In this document: piece by piece, positions 43,802 through 52,974 of the stretch
Layout of the letters: the number at the start of each line of letters is the position of its first letter
How positions within the stretch are numbered: the first letter of the stretch is position 1
NCBI GenBank assembly: GCA_902778855.1
Contig: CACYZM010000002.1
Coordinates: 49,938-113,937 of the forward strand
Direction of reading: 5' to 3'
From: an uncultured Bacteroidia bacterium
Lineage (GTDB): Bacteria > Bacteroidota > Bacteroidia > Bacteroidales > UBA932
DNA: 64,000 nucleotides
Made by a program: the position numbers and the translations under genes
The notes under the pieces: model-generated
What the model saw: the letters and a program-made list of their open reading frames with translations, nothing else
The model's database searches: none
What the model was told of the DNA's origin: nothing

Positions 43802-44524
43802 TTATGCGTTTTTCAAGGTTTCAGGGCAGAATTCATTGAGGCAGCGGCGCCAGGCGGCGAGCGGATCGGCGGCGGCGGTGATGGGGCGACCGACGACGAT
43901 GAAGTCGGAGCCGATTTCCCGTGCGCGGGCCGGGGTGGTGATGCGGACCTGGTCGTCGGTGGCGGCGTCGGCGAAGCGGATGCCAGGGGTGACGGCCAGG
44001 AATTCCGGGCCGCAGGCCGCTTTCACGAGCGAGGCCTCCAGCGGCGAGCAGACCACGCCGTCGAGCCCGGCTTCCCGGGCGTTGCGGGCGTAGTGGGCGA
44101 TCGCCTCGTCGATGCTGGCATCGACGAGCAGTTCCCGCTGCATGCGTTCCTGGCTGGTGGAGGTCAGTTGGGTGACGGCGATCAGGAGCGGCCGCGTGCC
44201 GTCGGGGCGGGTGAGGCCTTCCCGGGCCGCGCGCATCATATCGATGGTGCCGGCCGCGTGGACGTTGGTCATATCGACGTCGAGCCGCGAAAGCACCTGC
44301 ATGGTGCGTCGGACTGTGTTGGGGATGTCGTGGAGTTTCAGGTCGAGGAAGATCCGATGGCCCCGCCGTTTCAGTTCCCGGACCATCTCCGGCCCCTCGG
44401 CATAATACAGTTCCATTCCGATCTTCAGGAACGGTTTCCGTTCTTCCCGGGCAAACAAATCGAGGAACTCGAAAGCCTCCTTGGCGCTGCCGAAATCGCA
44501 GGCGATAATGACGTCGTTTTTCAT
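43802..44524 (-). CDS. pyrF: Orotidine 5'-phosphate decarboxylase
   Basis: The protein is 240 aa from the ATG at 44524 (MKNDVIIACDFGSAKEAFEF). The catalytic motif is FLDLKLHDIPNTVRR, with the Asp-Lys-Asp network. The phosphate-binding end is SDFIVVGRPITAAADP. It converts OMP to UMP. The reading frame is open for 31 more codons upstream, but that part encodes a structured repeat rather than protein, so the internal ATG is the real start. Confidence 0.95.
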   Translation of the reverse strand: MKNDVIIACDFGSAKEAFEFLDLFAREERKPFLKIGMELYYAEGPEMVRELKRRGHRIFLDLKLHDIPNTVRRTMQVLSRLDVDMTNVHAAGTIDMMRAAREGLTRPDGTRPLLIAVTQLTSTSQERMQRELLVDASIDEAIAHYARNAREAGLDGVVCSPLEASLVKAACGPEFLAVTPGIRFADAATDDQVRITTPARAREIGSDFIVVGRPITAAADPLAAWRRCLNEFCPETLKNA

Positions 44525-44536
44525 ATGATTGTTCTT

Positions 44537-44666
44537 ACGATTACCTGGAACTTTTTCAAAACTACGGCCCCTCCGGGGCCTATCCCTCCCAAAGCCAGGG
44601 CTTTGGGCCCCTCCCACTCACGGCTGCGTGGGCGCAGACGGTTTTGAAAAAGTTCCAGGTAATCGT
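44537..44666. repeat. Multi-hairpin structured repeat, copy B (pyrD-pyrF gap)
   Basis: The outer inverted repeat pairs 44537-44562 with 44641-44666, 26 bp without mismatch. Inside are GGCCCC-tcc-GGGGCC (44566-44580), CCCAAAGC-cagg-GCTTTGGG (44588-44607) and CCCAC-10 nt-GTGGG (44613-44632), joined by TATCCCTCCC and GGGCCCCTCCC. The linkers and hairpin order match copy A, while the stem sequences differ. It fills nearly the whole 149-bp gap inside the operon and ends 12 nt before the pyrF start. Confidence 0.85.
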
Positions 44667-44673
44667 TTTCATA

Positions 44674-45585
44674 TTAAATGATTCCTATTATATCTTCCAG
44701 TTTATCGATGTTCAGTTGTTTCATGACGGCGGGGAGGGCGTCGATGATCGTGGGGCAGGCGAGGGGGTCGCGGAGGTTGGCGGAGCCGACCTGGACAGCG
44801 GTGGCGCCGGCCATCATCATTTCGATGACCTCTTCGGCCGTGGAGACGCCGCCGCAGCCGATGATTGGGATGCGGCAGGCGGTGGCCGCCTGGTTGACGA
44901 AGCGGACCGCGATGGGGAAAAGGGCGGGGCCGGAGAAGCCGCCCGTCCGGTTCGCCAGCACGGGCTTGCGGCGACGGATGTCGATCCGCATGCCGGGGAG
45001 CGTATTGATGAGCGTGAGCCCGTCGGCACCTTCGTCTTCGCAGGCCTTCGCAATCGGCACGATGTCCGAAACGTTGGGCGTCAGCTTGATGAACAACGGC
45101 TTGCTTGTCGCCTTCCGCGCGCGGCGCGTCACGGCCGCGGCGGCGGCCGGATCGGTGCCGAAGGTCATGCCGCCCTGATGGACGTTGGGGCAGGAGATGT
45201 TCACTTCGATGATGTCGATCTCGGCGCAGGCGTCCGCCTTCTCGCAGCAGATGCCGTATTCGTCGACGGCGAACCCGCTGATGTTGGCGATCAGCGGCGT
45301 ATCGCAAAGGGCGCGTACCTTGGGGGCAATGTCGCTCACCAGGGCGTCGATGCCGGGATTCTGGAGACCGACGGCGTTGAGCAGGCCGCCGGTGCACTCG
45401 GCGATGCGGGGCGTCGGATTGCCGAAACGGGGCTCCAGCGTCGTGCCCTTGAGCGCGATGGCGCCGAGCCGGTTCAGATCGTAGCAGGCGGCCATCTCGA
45501 AACCGAAGCCGAACGTGCCGCTGGCCGGGATCACCGGATTCTTGAGGCGGATGCCGCCGAGGGTGACGGATGTATCGCTTACCAT
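44674..45585 (-). CDS. pyrD: Dihydroorotate dehydrogenase, class 1B catalytic subunit
   Basis: In this 303-aa FMN enzyme the catalytic cysteine lies in VNISCPNVHQGG, the class 1 feature. PVIPASGTFGFGFEM and PIIGCGGVSTAEEVIEMM frame the FMN barrel. It pairs with PyrK, whose gene overlaps it by 7 nt, so electrons pass to NAD through a 1B-type heterotetramer. It is third in the pyr operon. Confidence 0.96.
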   Translation of the reverse strand: MVSDTSVTLGGIRLKNPVIPASGTFGFGFEMAACYDLNRLGAIALKGTTLEPRFGNPTPRIAECTGGLLNAVGLQNPGIDALVSDIAPKVRALCDTPLIANISGFAVDEYGICCEKADACAEIDIIEVNISCPNVHQGGMTFGTDPAAAAAVTRRARKATSKPLFIKLTPNVSDIVPIAKACEDEGADGLTLINTLPGMRIDIRRRKPVLANRTGGFSGPALFPIAVRFVNQAATACRIPIIGCGGVSTAEEVIEMMMAGATAVQVGSANLRDPLACPTIIDALPAVMKQLNIDKLEDIIGII

Positions 45586-46316
45586 GGCAACAGATTCTTT
45601 TTGAAAACGGGACCGTCGTGGCAGATGCGCCGGGGACCGTCGGTGGTGGGAATGGTACAGCCGAAGCAGAGGCCGGTGCCGCAGCCCATCCGCTCCTCCA
45701 GTGAGTATTCGCCGCAGTCGGGCAGCAGGGGATACAGGGCCCGCATCATCGGCATCGGACCGCAGACATAGTAGTAATCGAACTTGGGGGTGACCTGCTG
45801 CAGGGCATCGGTCACGAACCCGCGGATGCCGGCCGATCCGTCGGCCGTAGCCACGTGCACGTCGGCGCCGAGTGCGCGGAGCTCATCGCACAGGATGATT
45901 TCCGAAGCGGTGTTGAAGCCCAGCAGGGCTGTCACCGGCCGGCCTGCGGCCCGCAGGTCGCGGCAAAGCTGGTGAAGCGGCGCGACGCCGATGCCGCCGC
46001 CGAGCAGCAGCGCCCGCCCGGGACAGGCGTCAATGTCGAAGCCGTTGCCCAGGCCGGTCAGCAATTCGAGTTCTGTACCGGGCTGCATGGCGGCGAGGGC
46101 CGCGGTGCCGCCGCCGACCACTTTGTAGCGCAACGTCAGCCGCCCGGGCTCCGACAGGGAGACCGACAGGGGGCGGCGGAGGAACTGGCCGGGAACGGCC
46201 ACTTCCACGAACTGGCCGGCCCGCAGCTGCGGCGCCGCTTCGGCCGTCAGTTCCATCCGATACACCTGCGGGGCGATCGGGATGTTGGCACTTATCGTAT
46301 AGCGTTTTTTATCCAT
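45579..46316 (-). CDS. pyrK: Dihydroorotate dehydrogenase electron transfer subunit
   Basis: The protein is 245 aa from the ATG at 46316 (MDKKRYTISANIPIAPQVYR). An FAD-binding barrel contains GQFLRRPLSVSL, a NAD domain follows with LLLGGGIGVAPLHQL, and the C-terminal [2Fe-2S] cysteines sit in GCGTGLCFGCTIPT and RICHDGPVF. It links PyrD to NAD. It starts 2 nt after pyrC; an upstream in-frame ATG inside pyrC was rejected on family length. Confidence 0.94.
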   Translation of the reverse strand: MDKKRYTISANIPIAPQVYRMELTAEAAPQLRAGQFVEVAVPGQFLRRPLSVSLSEPGRLTLRYKVVGGGTAALAAMQPGTELELLTGLGNGFDIDACPGRALLLGGGIGVAPLHQLCRDLRAAGRPVTALLGFNTASEIILCDELRALGADVHVATADGSAGIRGFVTDALQQVTPKFDYYYVCGPMPMMRALYPLLPDCGEYSLEERMGCGTGLCFGCTIPTTDGPRRICHDGPVFKKNLLPW

Positions 46317-46318
46317 TG

Positions 46319-47545
46319 TCAGGCAAGGTCTTTCCAAACCGGCCGGCCGTCTTTCCAGGTCAGGATCACCGCGCCCCGGACGGCCATACCGTCGAAGGGA
46401 GTGGAGTGCCCCTTGGAAAGGAAGCGGGAACTGTCGATCGTATAGCCGGCGTTGAGGTCGAGGACGGTCAGGTCGGCGCGCTCGCCTTCGCGCAGGGCGC
46501 CGCCAAGCCGGAAGATCCGGCGCGGCGTGGCGCAGAGGGTGTCGAGGAGCCGCTCCAGGGTCAGTTTCTCTTCCAGGACGAGCTTCGTGTAGAGGACGGG
46601 GAAGGCGACTTCCAGGCCGACGATGCCCATCGCGCTGCCGGCGAAGCCGCGCGACTTTTCTTCGGCCGTATGGGGTGCGTGGTCGGTGGCGATGGCATCG
46701 ATGGTGCCGTCGTTCAGTCCCTCGATCAGGGCCTGGCGGTCTTCCGCCGAGCGGATCGGCGGATTCATCCGGAATCGGCCTTCATCGCGGACCTCAGCTT
46801 CACTCAGCAGCAGGTAGTGCGGCGCCGTCTCGCAGGTAACGCGGACGCCGCTTTTCTTGGCCTCGCGCACCAGCCGGACGCTTTCCCGGGAAGATACGTG
46901 GCAGATATGATAGCGGCAGCCGGTTTTCGCCGCGAGTTCCAGGTCGCGGGCGATCGGCCCCCATTCGCTCTTCGGGTCCGAACCGGGGAGGGTGTTGTCT
47001 TCGCAGTGGGCGGCCAGGATGCAATCCAGTTCCGCCGCGCGGCGCATCGCCTCCAGCATCACTTCGTCGTGCTGGACGCCGCTGCCGTCGTCGGAAAAGG
47101 CGACGCAGCGGCCCTTGAGCGCCGCCATGTCGACGACCTGCCCGCCCAGCCGCCCCAGGGTGATGGTGGCGTAGGGGAGGACTTCGACGCAGGCGTCGCG
47201 GTCGATGATGGCCTGCTCGATGGCCAGGGTTTCGGGGCTGTCCGGAGCCGGATTGAGATTGGGCATGGCGCAGACAGTGGTGTAGCCTCCGCGGGCTGCG
47301 GCCAGCGCGCCCGTGCGGATGGTCTCCTTTTGCGGAGCGCCCGGTTCCCGGAAATGTACGTGTAGGTCGGCGAAGCCGTAGGAGAGCAGCTTGCCGGAAA
47401 GATCGATCACGTCCGTGCCGGCGGGGCAGGGAAGCGTCTCCGCCACGGCGCGGATGACGCCGCCGGCGACGAGCACGTCGCCCTGCGGGAGGATTCCGCG
47501 GTCCGTGCTCAGCGAGGCGCCCTTCAATAAAAGGTTTCTTTCCAT
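46319..47545 (-). CDS. pyrC: Dihydroorotase
   Basis: The protein is 408 aa from the ATG at 47545 (MERNLLLKGASLSTDRGILP). Metal ligands are visible in FADLHVHFREPGAPQKE (HxH), HICHVSS and IATDHAPHTAEEK (catalytic Asp). This is the class I (AllB-like) type. It closes carbamoyl-aspartate to dihydroorotate. The frame continues 59 codons upstream, but that stretch covers the promoter, leader ORF and attenuator. It is the first gene of the operon C-K-D-F-E-B. Confidence 0.94.
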   Translation of the reverse strand: MERNLLLKGASLSTDRGILPQGDVLVAGGVIRAVAETLPCPAGTDVIDLSGKLLSYGFADLHVHFREPGAPQKETIRTGALAAARGGYTTVCAMPNLNPAPDSPETLAIEQAIIDRDACVEVLPYATITLGRLGGQVVDMAALKGRCVAFSDDGSGVQHDEVMLEAMRRAAELDCILAAHCEDNTLPGSDPKSEWGPIARDLELAAKTGCRYHICHVSSRESVRLVREAKKSGVRVTCETAPHYLLLSEAEVRDEGRFRMNPPIRSAEDRQALIEGLNDGTIDAIATDHAPHTAEEKSRGFAGSAMGIVGLEVAFPVLYTKLVLEEKLTLERLLDTLCATPRRIFRLGGALREGERADLTVLDLNAGYTIDSSRFLSKGHSTPFDGMAVRGAVILTWKDGRPVWKDLA

Positions 47546-47551
47546 CGGGAC

Positions 47552-47579
47552 AAAAAAAAGACAACTCAACGAGCTGTCT
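47552..47579 (-). terminator. Intrinsic attenuator in the pyrC leader
   Basis: On the minus strand AGACAGCTC (47579-47571) pairs with GAGTTGTCT (47567-47559) across a GTT loop, 9 bp with one G-U pair; seven more T follow. The T-run ends 6 nt before the pyrC ATG. The leader ORF's stop codon falls in the loop and 3' arm, so a ribosome finishing the leader would cover the hairpin. Confidence 0.75.
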
Positions 47580-47625
47580 CGACGTATATAGAGTGTGTGA
47601 TTCGGATGTCTTTCTTCCGGGCCAT
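47566..47625 (-). CDS. Putative 19-residue leader peptide of the pyr operon
   Basis: This short ORF encodes MARKKDIRITHSIYVETAR and a TGA. It starts 15 nt after a well-placed -7 element and ends inside the attenuator hairpin. The arrangement resembles translation-coupled attenuation such as the E. coli pyrBI and pyrE leaders, in which ribosome position decides whether the terminator forms. No Shine-Dalgarno sequence is obvious, as is common in this phylum. Whether it is translated cannot be seen from sequence. Confidence 0.5.
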   Translation of the reverse strand: MARKKDIRITHSIYVETAR

Positions 47626-47640
47626 GGCTGGAATTTCTCG

Positions 47641-47671
47641 CAAAGGTAATGCGTTTTGGGTGAACTGCAAA
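47641..47671 (-). promoter_or_regulatory. -33/-7 promoter of the pyrimidine operon
   Basis: On the minus strand TTTG (47671-47668) and TACCTTTG (47648-47641) are separated by exactly 19 bp, an ideal match to the Bacteroidota promoter. Transcription would start around 47635, giving a leader of ~90 nt before pyrC that contains the leader ORF and attenuator. Confidence 0.78.
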
Positions 47672-47752
47672 AGGAAACCGCAGGCATTTATTAACAATCC
47701 CCTTTTGATAACTTTTTTCCACGCTTCCCGATTCCCGAACTGAATTTCGTTG

Positions 47753-47760
47753 TAAATTTG
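47753..47760 (+). promoter_or_regulatory. -7 promoter element of the purine operon
   Basis: TAAATTTG is an exact TAnnTTTG match 34 nt before the purE ATG. No good TTG was found 19 bp upstream. It is divergent from the pyr promoter about 110 bp away; the region between (47672-47752) shows no further signal. Confidence 0.55.
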
Positions 47761-47794
47761 AGATTCTATATAGGAAAAACCAATTTCAGTGCAT

Positions 47795-48262
47795 ATGAAA
47801 GTCAGCATCATCATGGGATCCAAGAGCGACTGGGACGTGATGTCCGCCGCCTGCGAGACCCTCGAATCGTTCGGGGTGGACTATGAGAAGAAAGTTATCA
47901 GCGCCCATCGTACGCCGCAGTTCTTCATGGACTATATGGCCGGCGCCCGCGACCGCGGGGTCGGCATCGTCATCGCCGGCGCCGGCGGCGCCGCCCACCT
48001 GCCGGGCATGGCTGCGGCCCTGACCACCCTGCCGGTGATCGGCATCCCCATCCGCAGCAAAGCCCTGAACGGCATGGATTCCCTGCTCTCGATCGTCCAG
48101 ATGCCCTCCGGCATCCCCGTGGCGACCATGGCCATCGACGGCGCCAAGAACGCAGCCCTCTATGCCGTCGCCATCCTCGCGCTGCACGACGAGGCGCTCG
48201 CCGCCAAACTCGAAGCGTTCCGCCTTACCCAGGCTGAGAAAGTGCTGAATACCGAACTCTGA
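47795..48262 (+). CDS. purE: N5-carboxyaminoimidazole ribonucleotide mutase
   Basis: The protein is 155 aa from the ATG at 47795 ([20 protein letters not shown]). The class I PurE motifs are [18 protein letters not shown] with the catalytic His, and [13 protein letters not shown]. It shifts the carboxyl group of N5-CAIR to C4. A GTG two codons upstream is a less likely start. It heads the purine cluster, 5 nt before purL. Confidence 0.95.
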   Translation: MKVSIIMGSKSDWDVMSAACETLESFGVDYEKKVISAHRTPQFFMDYMAGARDRGVGIVIAGAGGAAHLPGMAAALTTLPVIGIPIRSKALNGMDSLLSIVQMPSGIPVATMAIDGAKNAALYAVAILALHDEALAAKLEAFRLTQAEKVLNTEL

Positions 48263-48267
48263 TCCCG

Positions 48268-51200
48268 ATGAACAGCCGCCGCATTTTTGTCGAAAAGAAA
48301 CCCGCCTTCCGGGTGGAGGCCGAAAGTCTCCGGAAAGAGTTCAACGAAAACCTCTCCGTGAATATCCGCTCGCTCCGGCTGGTCAACCTCTACGATCTGT
48401 CGGGATTCAGCGATGAACTGCTCGAAAAGTGCCGCTACACGGTCTTCGGCGAGCGCGTGTCCGATACCGTGACCGACACGTTCGACCTCGCCGGGCGCCG
48501 CTTCCTGGCCGTGGAATACATCCCCGGCCAGTTCGACCAGCGCGCTGCCTCGGCCCTCGACTGCGTCCACCTGATCGATCCGGCCGCCGCCGTGGAGGTC
48601 CACAGCGGCCGCCTGCTCGTGTTCGACGACGATTTCTCCGCCGAAGGCCTGGAAGCCGTCCGCCGGTACTTCATCAACGCCGTGGAGTCGCGGGAAAAGG
48701 ACCTGTCGGTCTATGCCGGCGGCGAAGACGCCTCCGTGCGGCCGCTGGCCGCCCTCGACGGCTTCCTCACGATGAAGGAGGAAGACCTGCCCGTCTTCTG
48801 CAAGGACTGGGGCCTGGCCATGAACACCGACGACCTGCGGGAAGTGCTGCTGCATTTCCGCAAGGAAGGCCGCAATCCCACCGAGACGGAACTCCGCATT
48901 CTCGACACGTATTGGAGCGACCATTGCCGCCATACCACCTTCACGACCGAACTGACCGGGATCCAGGTGGAAGATTCCTTCATCCGTCCGGCCTTGGAGG
49001 CCGACCTGACGCAGCTGCGGGAGATCCGCCGCGAACTCGGCCGCGAAAACAAGCCCCTCTGCCTGATGGAACTGGCCACGATCGGCGCCCGCTATCTGAA
49101 GCACAAAGGAATCCTGGACAATCAGGAGCAGAGCGAAGAGAACAACGCCTGCAGCATCGTCATCGACGTGGATGTGGACGGAAAAACCGAAAAATGGCTC
49201 CTGCAGTTCAAGAACGAAACCCACAACCATCCCACGGAAATCGAGCCCTTCGGCGGCGCGGCGACCTGTCTGGGCGGCGCCATCCGCGACCCGCTCTCCG
49301 GCCGCGCCTACGTGTATCAGGCAATGCGCGTGACCGGCGCCGGCGACATCTGGAAGCCGGTGAGCGAGACGATGCACGGCAAGCTGCCGCAGCGGATGAT
49401 TTCGCGCAAGGCCGCGGCCGGCTATTCGAGCTATGGCAATCAGATCGGTCTGGCGACCACGCACGTGCGGGAAATCTACCATCCGGGCTATACGGCCAAG
49501 CGGATGGAGGTCGGCGCCGTGGTGGGCGCGGTGCCGCAGCGGCAGGTGCTGCGCGAGCGGCCGCAGCCGGGCGACGTGATCCTGATGCTCGGCGGCCGCA
49601 CCGGCCGTGACGGCATCGGCGGCGCCACCGGCTCGTCGAAAGGCCACACCGACGCATCGCTGACGACCTGCGGCAGTGAAGTCCAGAAGGGTAATCCGCC
49701 GGAAGAGCGCAAACTGCAGCGTCTGTTCCGCCGTCCGGAAGTTTCGGGGCTCATCAAGAAGTCGAACGACTTCGGCGCGGGCGGCGTGAGCGTGGCCATC
49801 GGCGAACTCGCCGACGGCCTCGAGATCCATCTCGACCGCGTCCCGACCAAATACAGCGGCCTCAATGCCATGGAACTCGCCATCAGCGAGTCGCAGGAGC
49901 GTATGGCGGTGGTCATTGCTGCCGCCGACCAGGCGGCCTTCGAAGGCTATTGCGCCGAAGAGAACATCGAGGTCACGCACGTGGCCGACGTGACGGATTC
50001 GGGCCGGATGCAGATTTTCAACGGCACCGATCTGGTGGCCGACCTGCCGCGCAGTTTCATCGACAGTGCCGGTGCCCGTCACTATTCAACCGCGACGATC
50101 CAGCCGGTGTCGGCGACCGATCCGTTCGCCCGCCAGTATGCCGGCAACTCGCTCCAGCAGCGGCTGGAACAGTTGCTCGCTTCGCCCAACGTGACTTCGC
50201 AGAAGGGTCTGATCGAGATGTTCGACTCCACCATCGGCAGCAGCACCGTGCTGATGCCCTTCGGCGGCAGCCGGCAGGAGACCGAATCTCAGGTCTCCGT
50301 CCAGAAACTCCCGGTGCTGGGCGAGACTGATACGGCCAGCCTGATGGCCTTCGGCTACAACCCCGACCTGGCCACGTGGAGCCCGTACCACGGCGCGGCC
50401 TACGCTGTCGTGGAGGCCTGCACGAAAGTCGTGGCCGCCGGCGGCGACTGGTCGAAGATGCGTTTCTCCTATCAGGAGTATTTCGAACGGATGACATCCG
50501 ATCCCCACACCTGGGGCAAGCCGCTTTCGGCGCTGCTGGGCGCCCTGCGGATGCAGCTCGCCCTCGGCCTGCCGTCCATCGGCGGCAAGGACTCGATGAG
50601 CGGCACCTTCGAGGACATCCACGTCCCGCCGACCCTGATCGCCTTCGGCATCACGCCGGTCCGCGCTTCGCGGGTCATCTCGCCCGAATTCAAGCAGGCC
50701 GGCCACAAACTCTACCTGCTGCGGCACAAGCCGCAGGCCGACTGGATGCCCGATCCGGCGCATCTCTGCGCCGTCTGGGACTTCGCCGTCGCGCAGATTG
50801 CCGCCGGCCGCATCGTCTCCGCCTGGTCCCTGGGCTTCGGCGGCGTCGGTTCGATGTCCGGCTGGCCGAAGCCGACCTGTTCTCGCTAGGCTACGGTTCC
50901 CTGGTCGTTGAGGCGACCGGCGAACTGGATGCTCCTTTCGCCGAACTGCTCGGCAGCGTGACGGAAGGGACCATCCTCGTCAACGGCGAGCCGCTCTGCC
51001 CGGCCGTGCTCAAGCAGGCCTGCGACGGCCGCTTCGCTGAAATCTATCCGGCGCGGGTGCCCCTCACGGGCGATGCGGTGCCGGAATTCGCCGACCGCTT
51101 CTGCGACGAAGCGGCGCCGCGCTATCCCGGCGAAGCCATCGACGCGCCGCTGGTGTTGCTGCCTGTCTTCCCCGGCACCAACTGCGACTACGACACCGCC

Positions 51201-51953
51201 GCCGCTTTCCAGCGCGCCGGCGCCCGCGTCCGCTTCTCCGTCTTCCGCAATCTGACGGAGCAGGACGTGCTTGATTCCATCGACGCCCTGTGCCGCGACC
51301 TGGCCGAATGCCAGATCCTCGCCCTGTCGGGCGGCTTCTCCTCGGGCGACGAGCCCGACGGCAGCGGCAAGTTCATCTCCAACGTGCTGGGCAATCCGAA
51401 AGTGGCCGCGCAGGTCGAGGCCCTGCTGGCCCGCAAGGGCCTGATCCTCGGCATCTGCAACGGCTTCCAGGCGCTGGTCAAGAGCGGCCTGCTGCCCGGC
51501 GGCAAGCTCGGCGTGCAGGAAGGCGATCCCACGCTCTTCCGCAACGACATCAACCGCCACATCTCCCAGCTGGTGACGACCGTCGTTTCCACGACGCGCT
51601 CGCCCTGGCTCTCCGGTTTCAAGGCCGGCGAACGCCACACCGTGGCCGTCAGCCACGGCGAAGGCAAGTTCGTCGTCAGCCGCGAGCAGGCGCAGCAACT
51701 CTTCGCCAACGGCCAGGTGGCTTTCCGCTATGCCGATCCCGAATCGGGCGTCCCTACGCTCGAATCGCCGATGAATCCCAACGGTTCTTCGTTCGCCATC
51801 GAAGGCGTCATCAGCCCCGACGGCCTGATCCTTGGCAAGATGGGTCACTCCGAGCGCGCCGGCCGGAACCTCTACCGCAACATCCCGACCCCGGTCGGCG
51901 AGTCCATTTTCGAGAATGCAGTCAATTATTTCAGAAAACAATATGGCAATTGA
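48268..51953 (+). pseudogene. purL: Phosphoribosylformylglycinamidine synthase, long form, broken by a frameshift
   Basis: Two frames together make one long PurL. Frame one runs 48268-50889: the N-terminal domain, then TYWSDHCRHTTFTTEL and FKNETHNHPTEIEPFGG of the FGAM synthetase, ending abnormally after LGFGGV. The second part resumes as VRLAEADLFSLGYGSLVVEA and carries the glutaminase: VFPGTNCDY, ALSGGFSSGD, LGICNGFQAL with the nucleophile Cys, and GKMGHSER. The break is near 50845-50855; about a dozen residues expected after GFGGV appear to be missing. Since the flanking purine genes are intact, this may be a sequencing or assembly error or a real lesion. Confidence 0.85.
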
Positions 51954-52974
51954 TTATGAAAAGGCAGGCGTGAGCCTGGAAGCGGGCTACGAAGTGGTCC
52001 GGCGCATCAAACAGCATGTGGCATCGACCAAGCGCCCCGGTTGGATGGGCGGCATCGGGTCGTTCGGCGGTATGTTCGACCTGGCTTCGCTCGGCTACAA
52101 GGAGCCGGTCCTGGTGAGCGGCACCGACGGCGTGGGCACGAAGCTCAAGATCGCTTTCGCGATGGACAAGCACGATACCATCGGCATCGACGCGGTGGCG
52201 ATGTGCGTCAACGACGTGCTGGCGCAGGGCGCCGAGCCGCTGTTCTTCCTCGACTATGTGGCGCTGGGCCATAATATTCCCGAGAAGGTGGAAGCCATTG
52301 TCGCCGGCGTGGCGGAAGGCTGCCGCCAGGCGGGCTGCGCCCTGATCGGCGGCGAAACCGCCGAGATGCCGGGCATGTACGGCGACGGGGAATACGACAT
52401 CGCCGGTTTCACCACCGGCGTCGTCGAAAAGAGCAAGCTGATCGACGGTACGAAGGTGAAAGTCGGCGACGTGCTGGTGGGCATCGCCTCCAGCGGCGTC
52501 CATTCCAACGGCTTCAGCCTGGTCCGTAAGATCGTAGCCGACGCCGGGCTCTCCTTCGACGAGCGGCGCCCGGAACTGGACGGCGCCGTCCTGGGCGAAG
52601 TGCTGCTGACGCCGACGAACATCTATGTCAAGGAAGTGCTGGAAGTCATCCGGCACTGCGACGTCCACGGCGTGGCCCACATCACGGGCGGTGGCTTCGA
52701 CGAGAACATCCCGCGCATCCTCCGGCCCGGCCAGGGCATCGAGGTCCGCGAAGGGACTTGGGATATCCTCCCGGTTTTCCAGGCGCTGGAAAAATGGGGC
52801 CGCATCCCGCACCGCGAAATGTTCAATATCTTCAATATGGGCGTCGGCATGGTGCTGGCCCTCGATGCCGCCGAAGCCGACGCGGCCCTGGCCATCCTGG
52901 CCAAGGCAGGCCGCCGGGCTTCCGTCATCGGCCGCGTCACCGACACCGAAGGCGTCAACATCATCCTGCGATGA
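51943..52974 (+). CDS. purM: Phosphoribosylformylglycinamidine cyclo-ligase
   Basis: The protein is 343 aa from the ATG at 51943 ([20 protein letters not shown]). Family motifs are [40 protein letters not shown] and [15 protein letters not shown]. It closes FGAM to AIR. It overlaps the end of purL by 11 nt and purN by 4 nt. An in-frame extension within purL was rejected. Confidence 0.95.
   Translation: MAIDYEKAGVSLEAGYEVVRRIKQHVASTKRPGWMGGIGSFGGMFDLASLGYKEPVLVSGTDGVGTKLKIAFAMDKHDTIGIDAVAMCVNDVLAQGAEPLFFLDYVALGHNIPEKVEAIVAGVAEGCRQAGCALIGGETAEMPGMYGDGEYDIAGFTTGVVEKSKLIDGTKVKVGDVLVGIASSGVHSNGFSLVRKIVADAGLSFDERRPELDGAVLGEVLLTPTNIYVKEVLEVIRHCDVHGVAHITGGGFDENIPRILRPGQGIEVREGTWDILPVFQALEKWGRIPHREMFNIFNMGVGMVLALDAAEADAALAILAKAGRRASVIGRVTDTEGVNIILR

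Noticed and set aside
44525..44617. 31-residue N-terminal extension of PyrF
   Set aside because: It would translate the multi-hairpin repeat. The family start MKNDVIIACDFG lies at 44524.
47546..47722. 59-residue N-terminal extension of dihydroorotase
   Set aside because: It would read through the promoter, leader ORF and terminator of the same operon. The family start is MERNLLLKG at 47545.
50838..50890. Programmed ribosomal frameshift in purL
   Set aside because: No slippery heptamer or downstream pseudoknot is evident, and residues also appear to be missing, which points to an indel rather than recoding.
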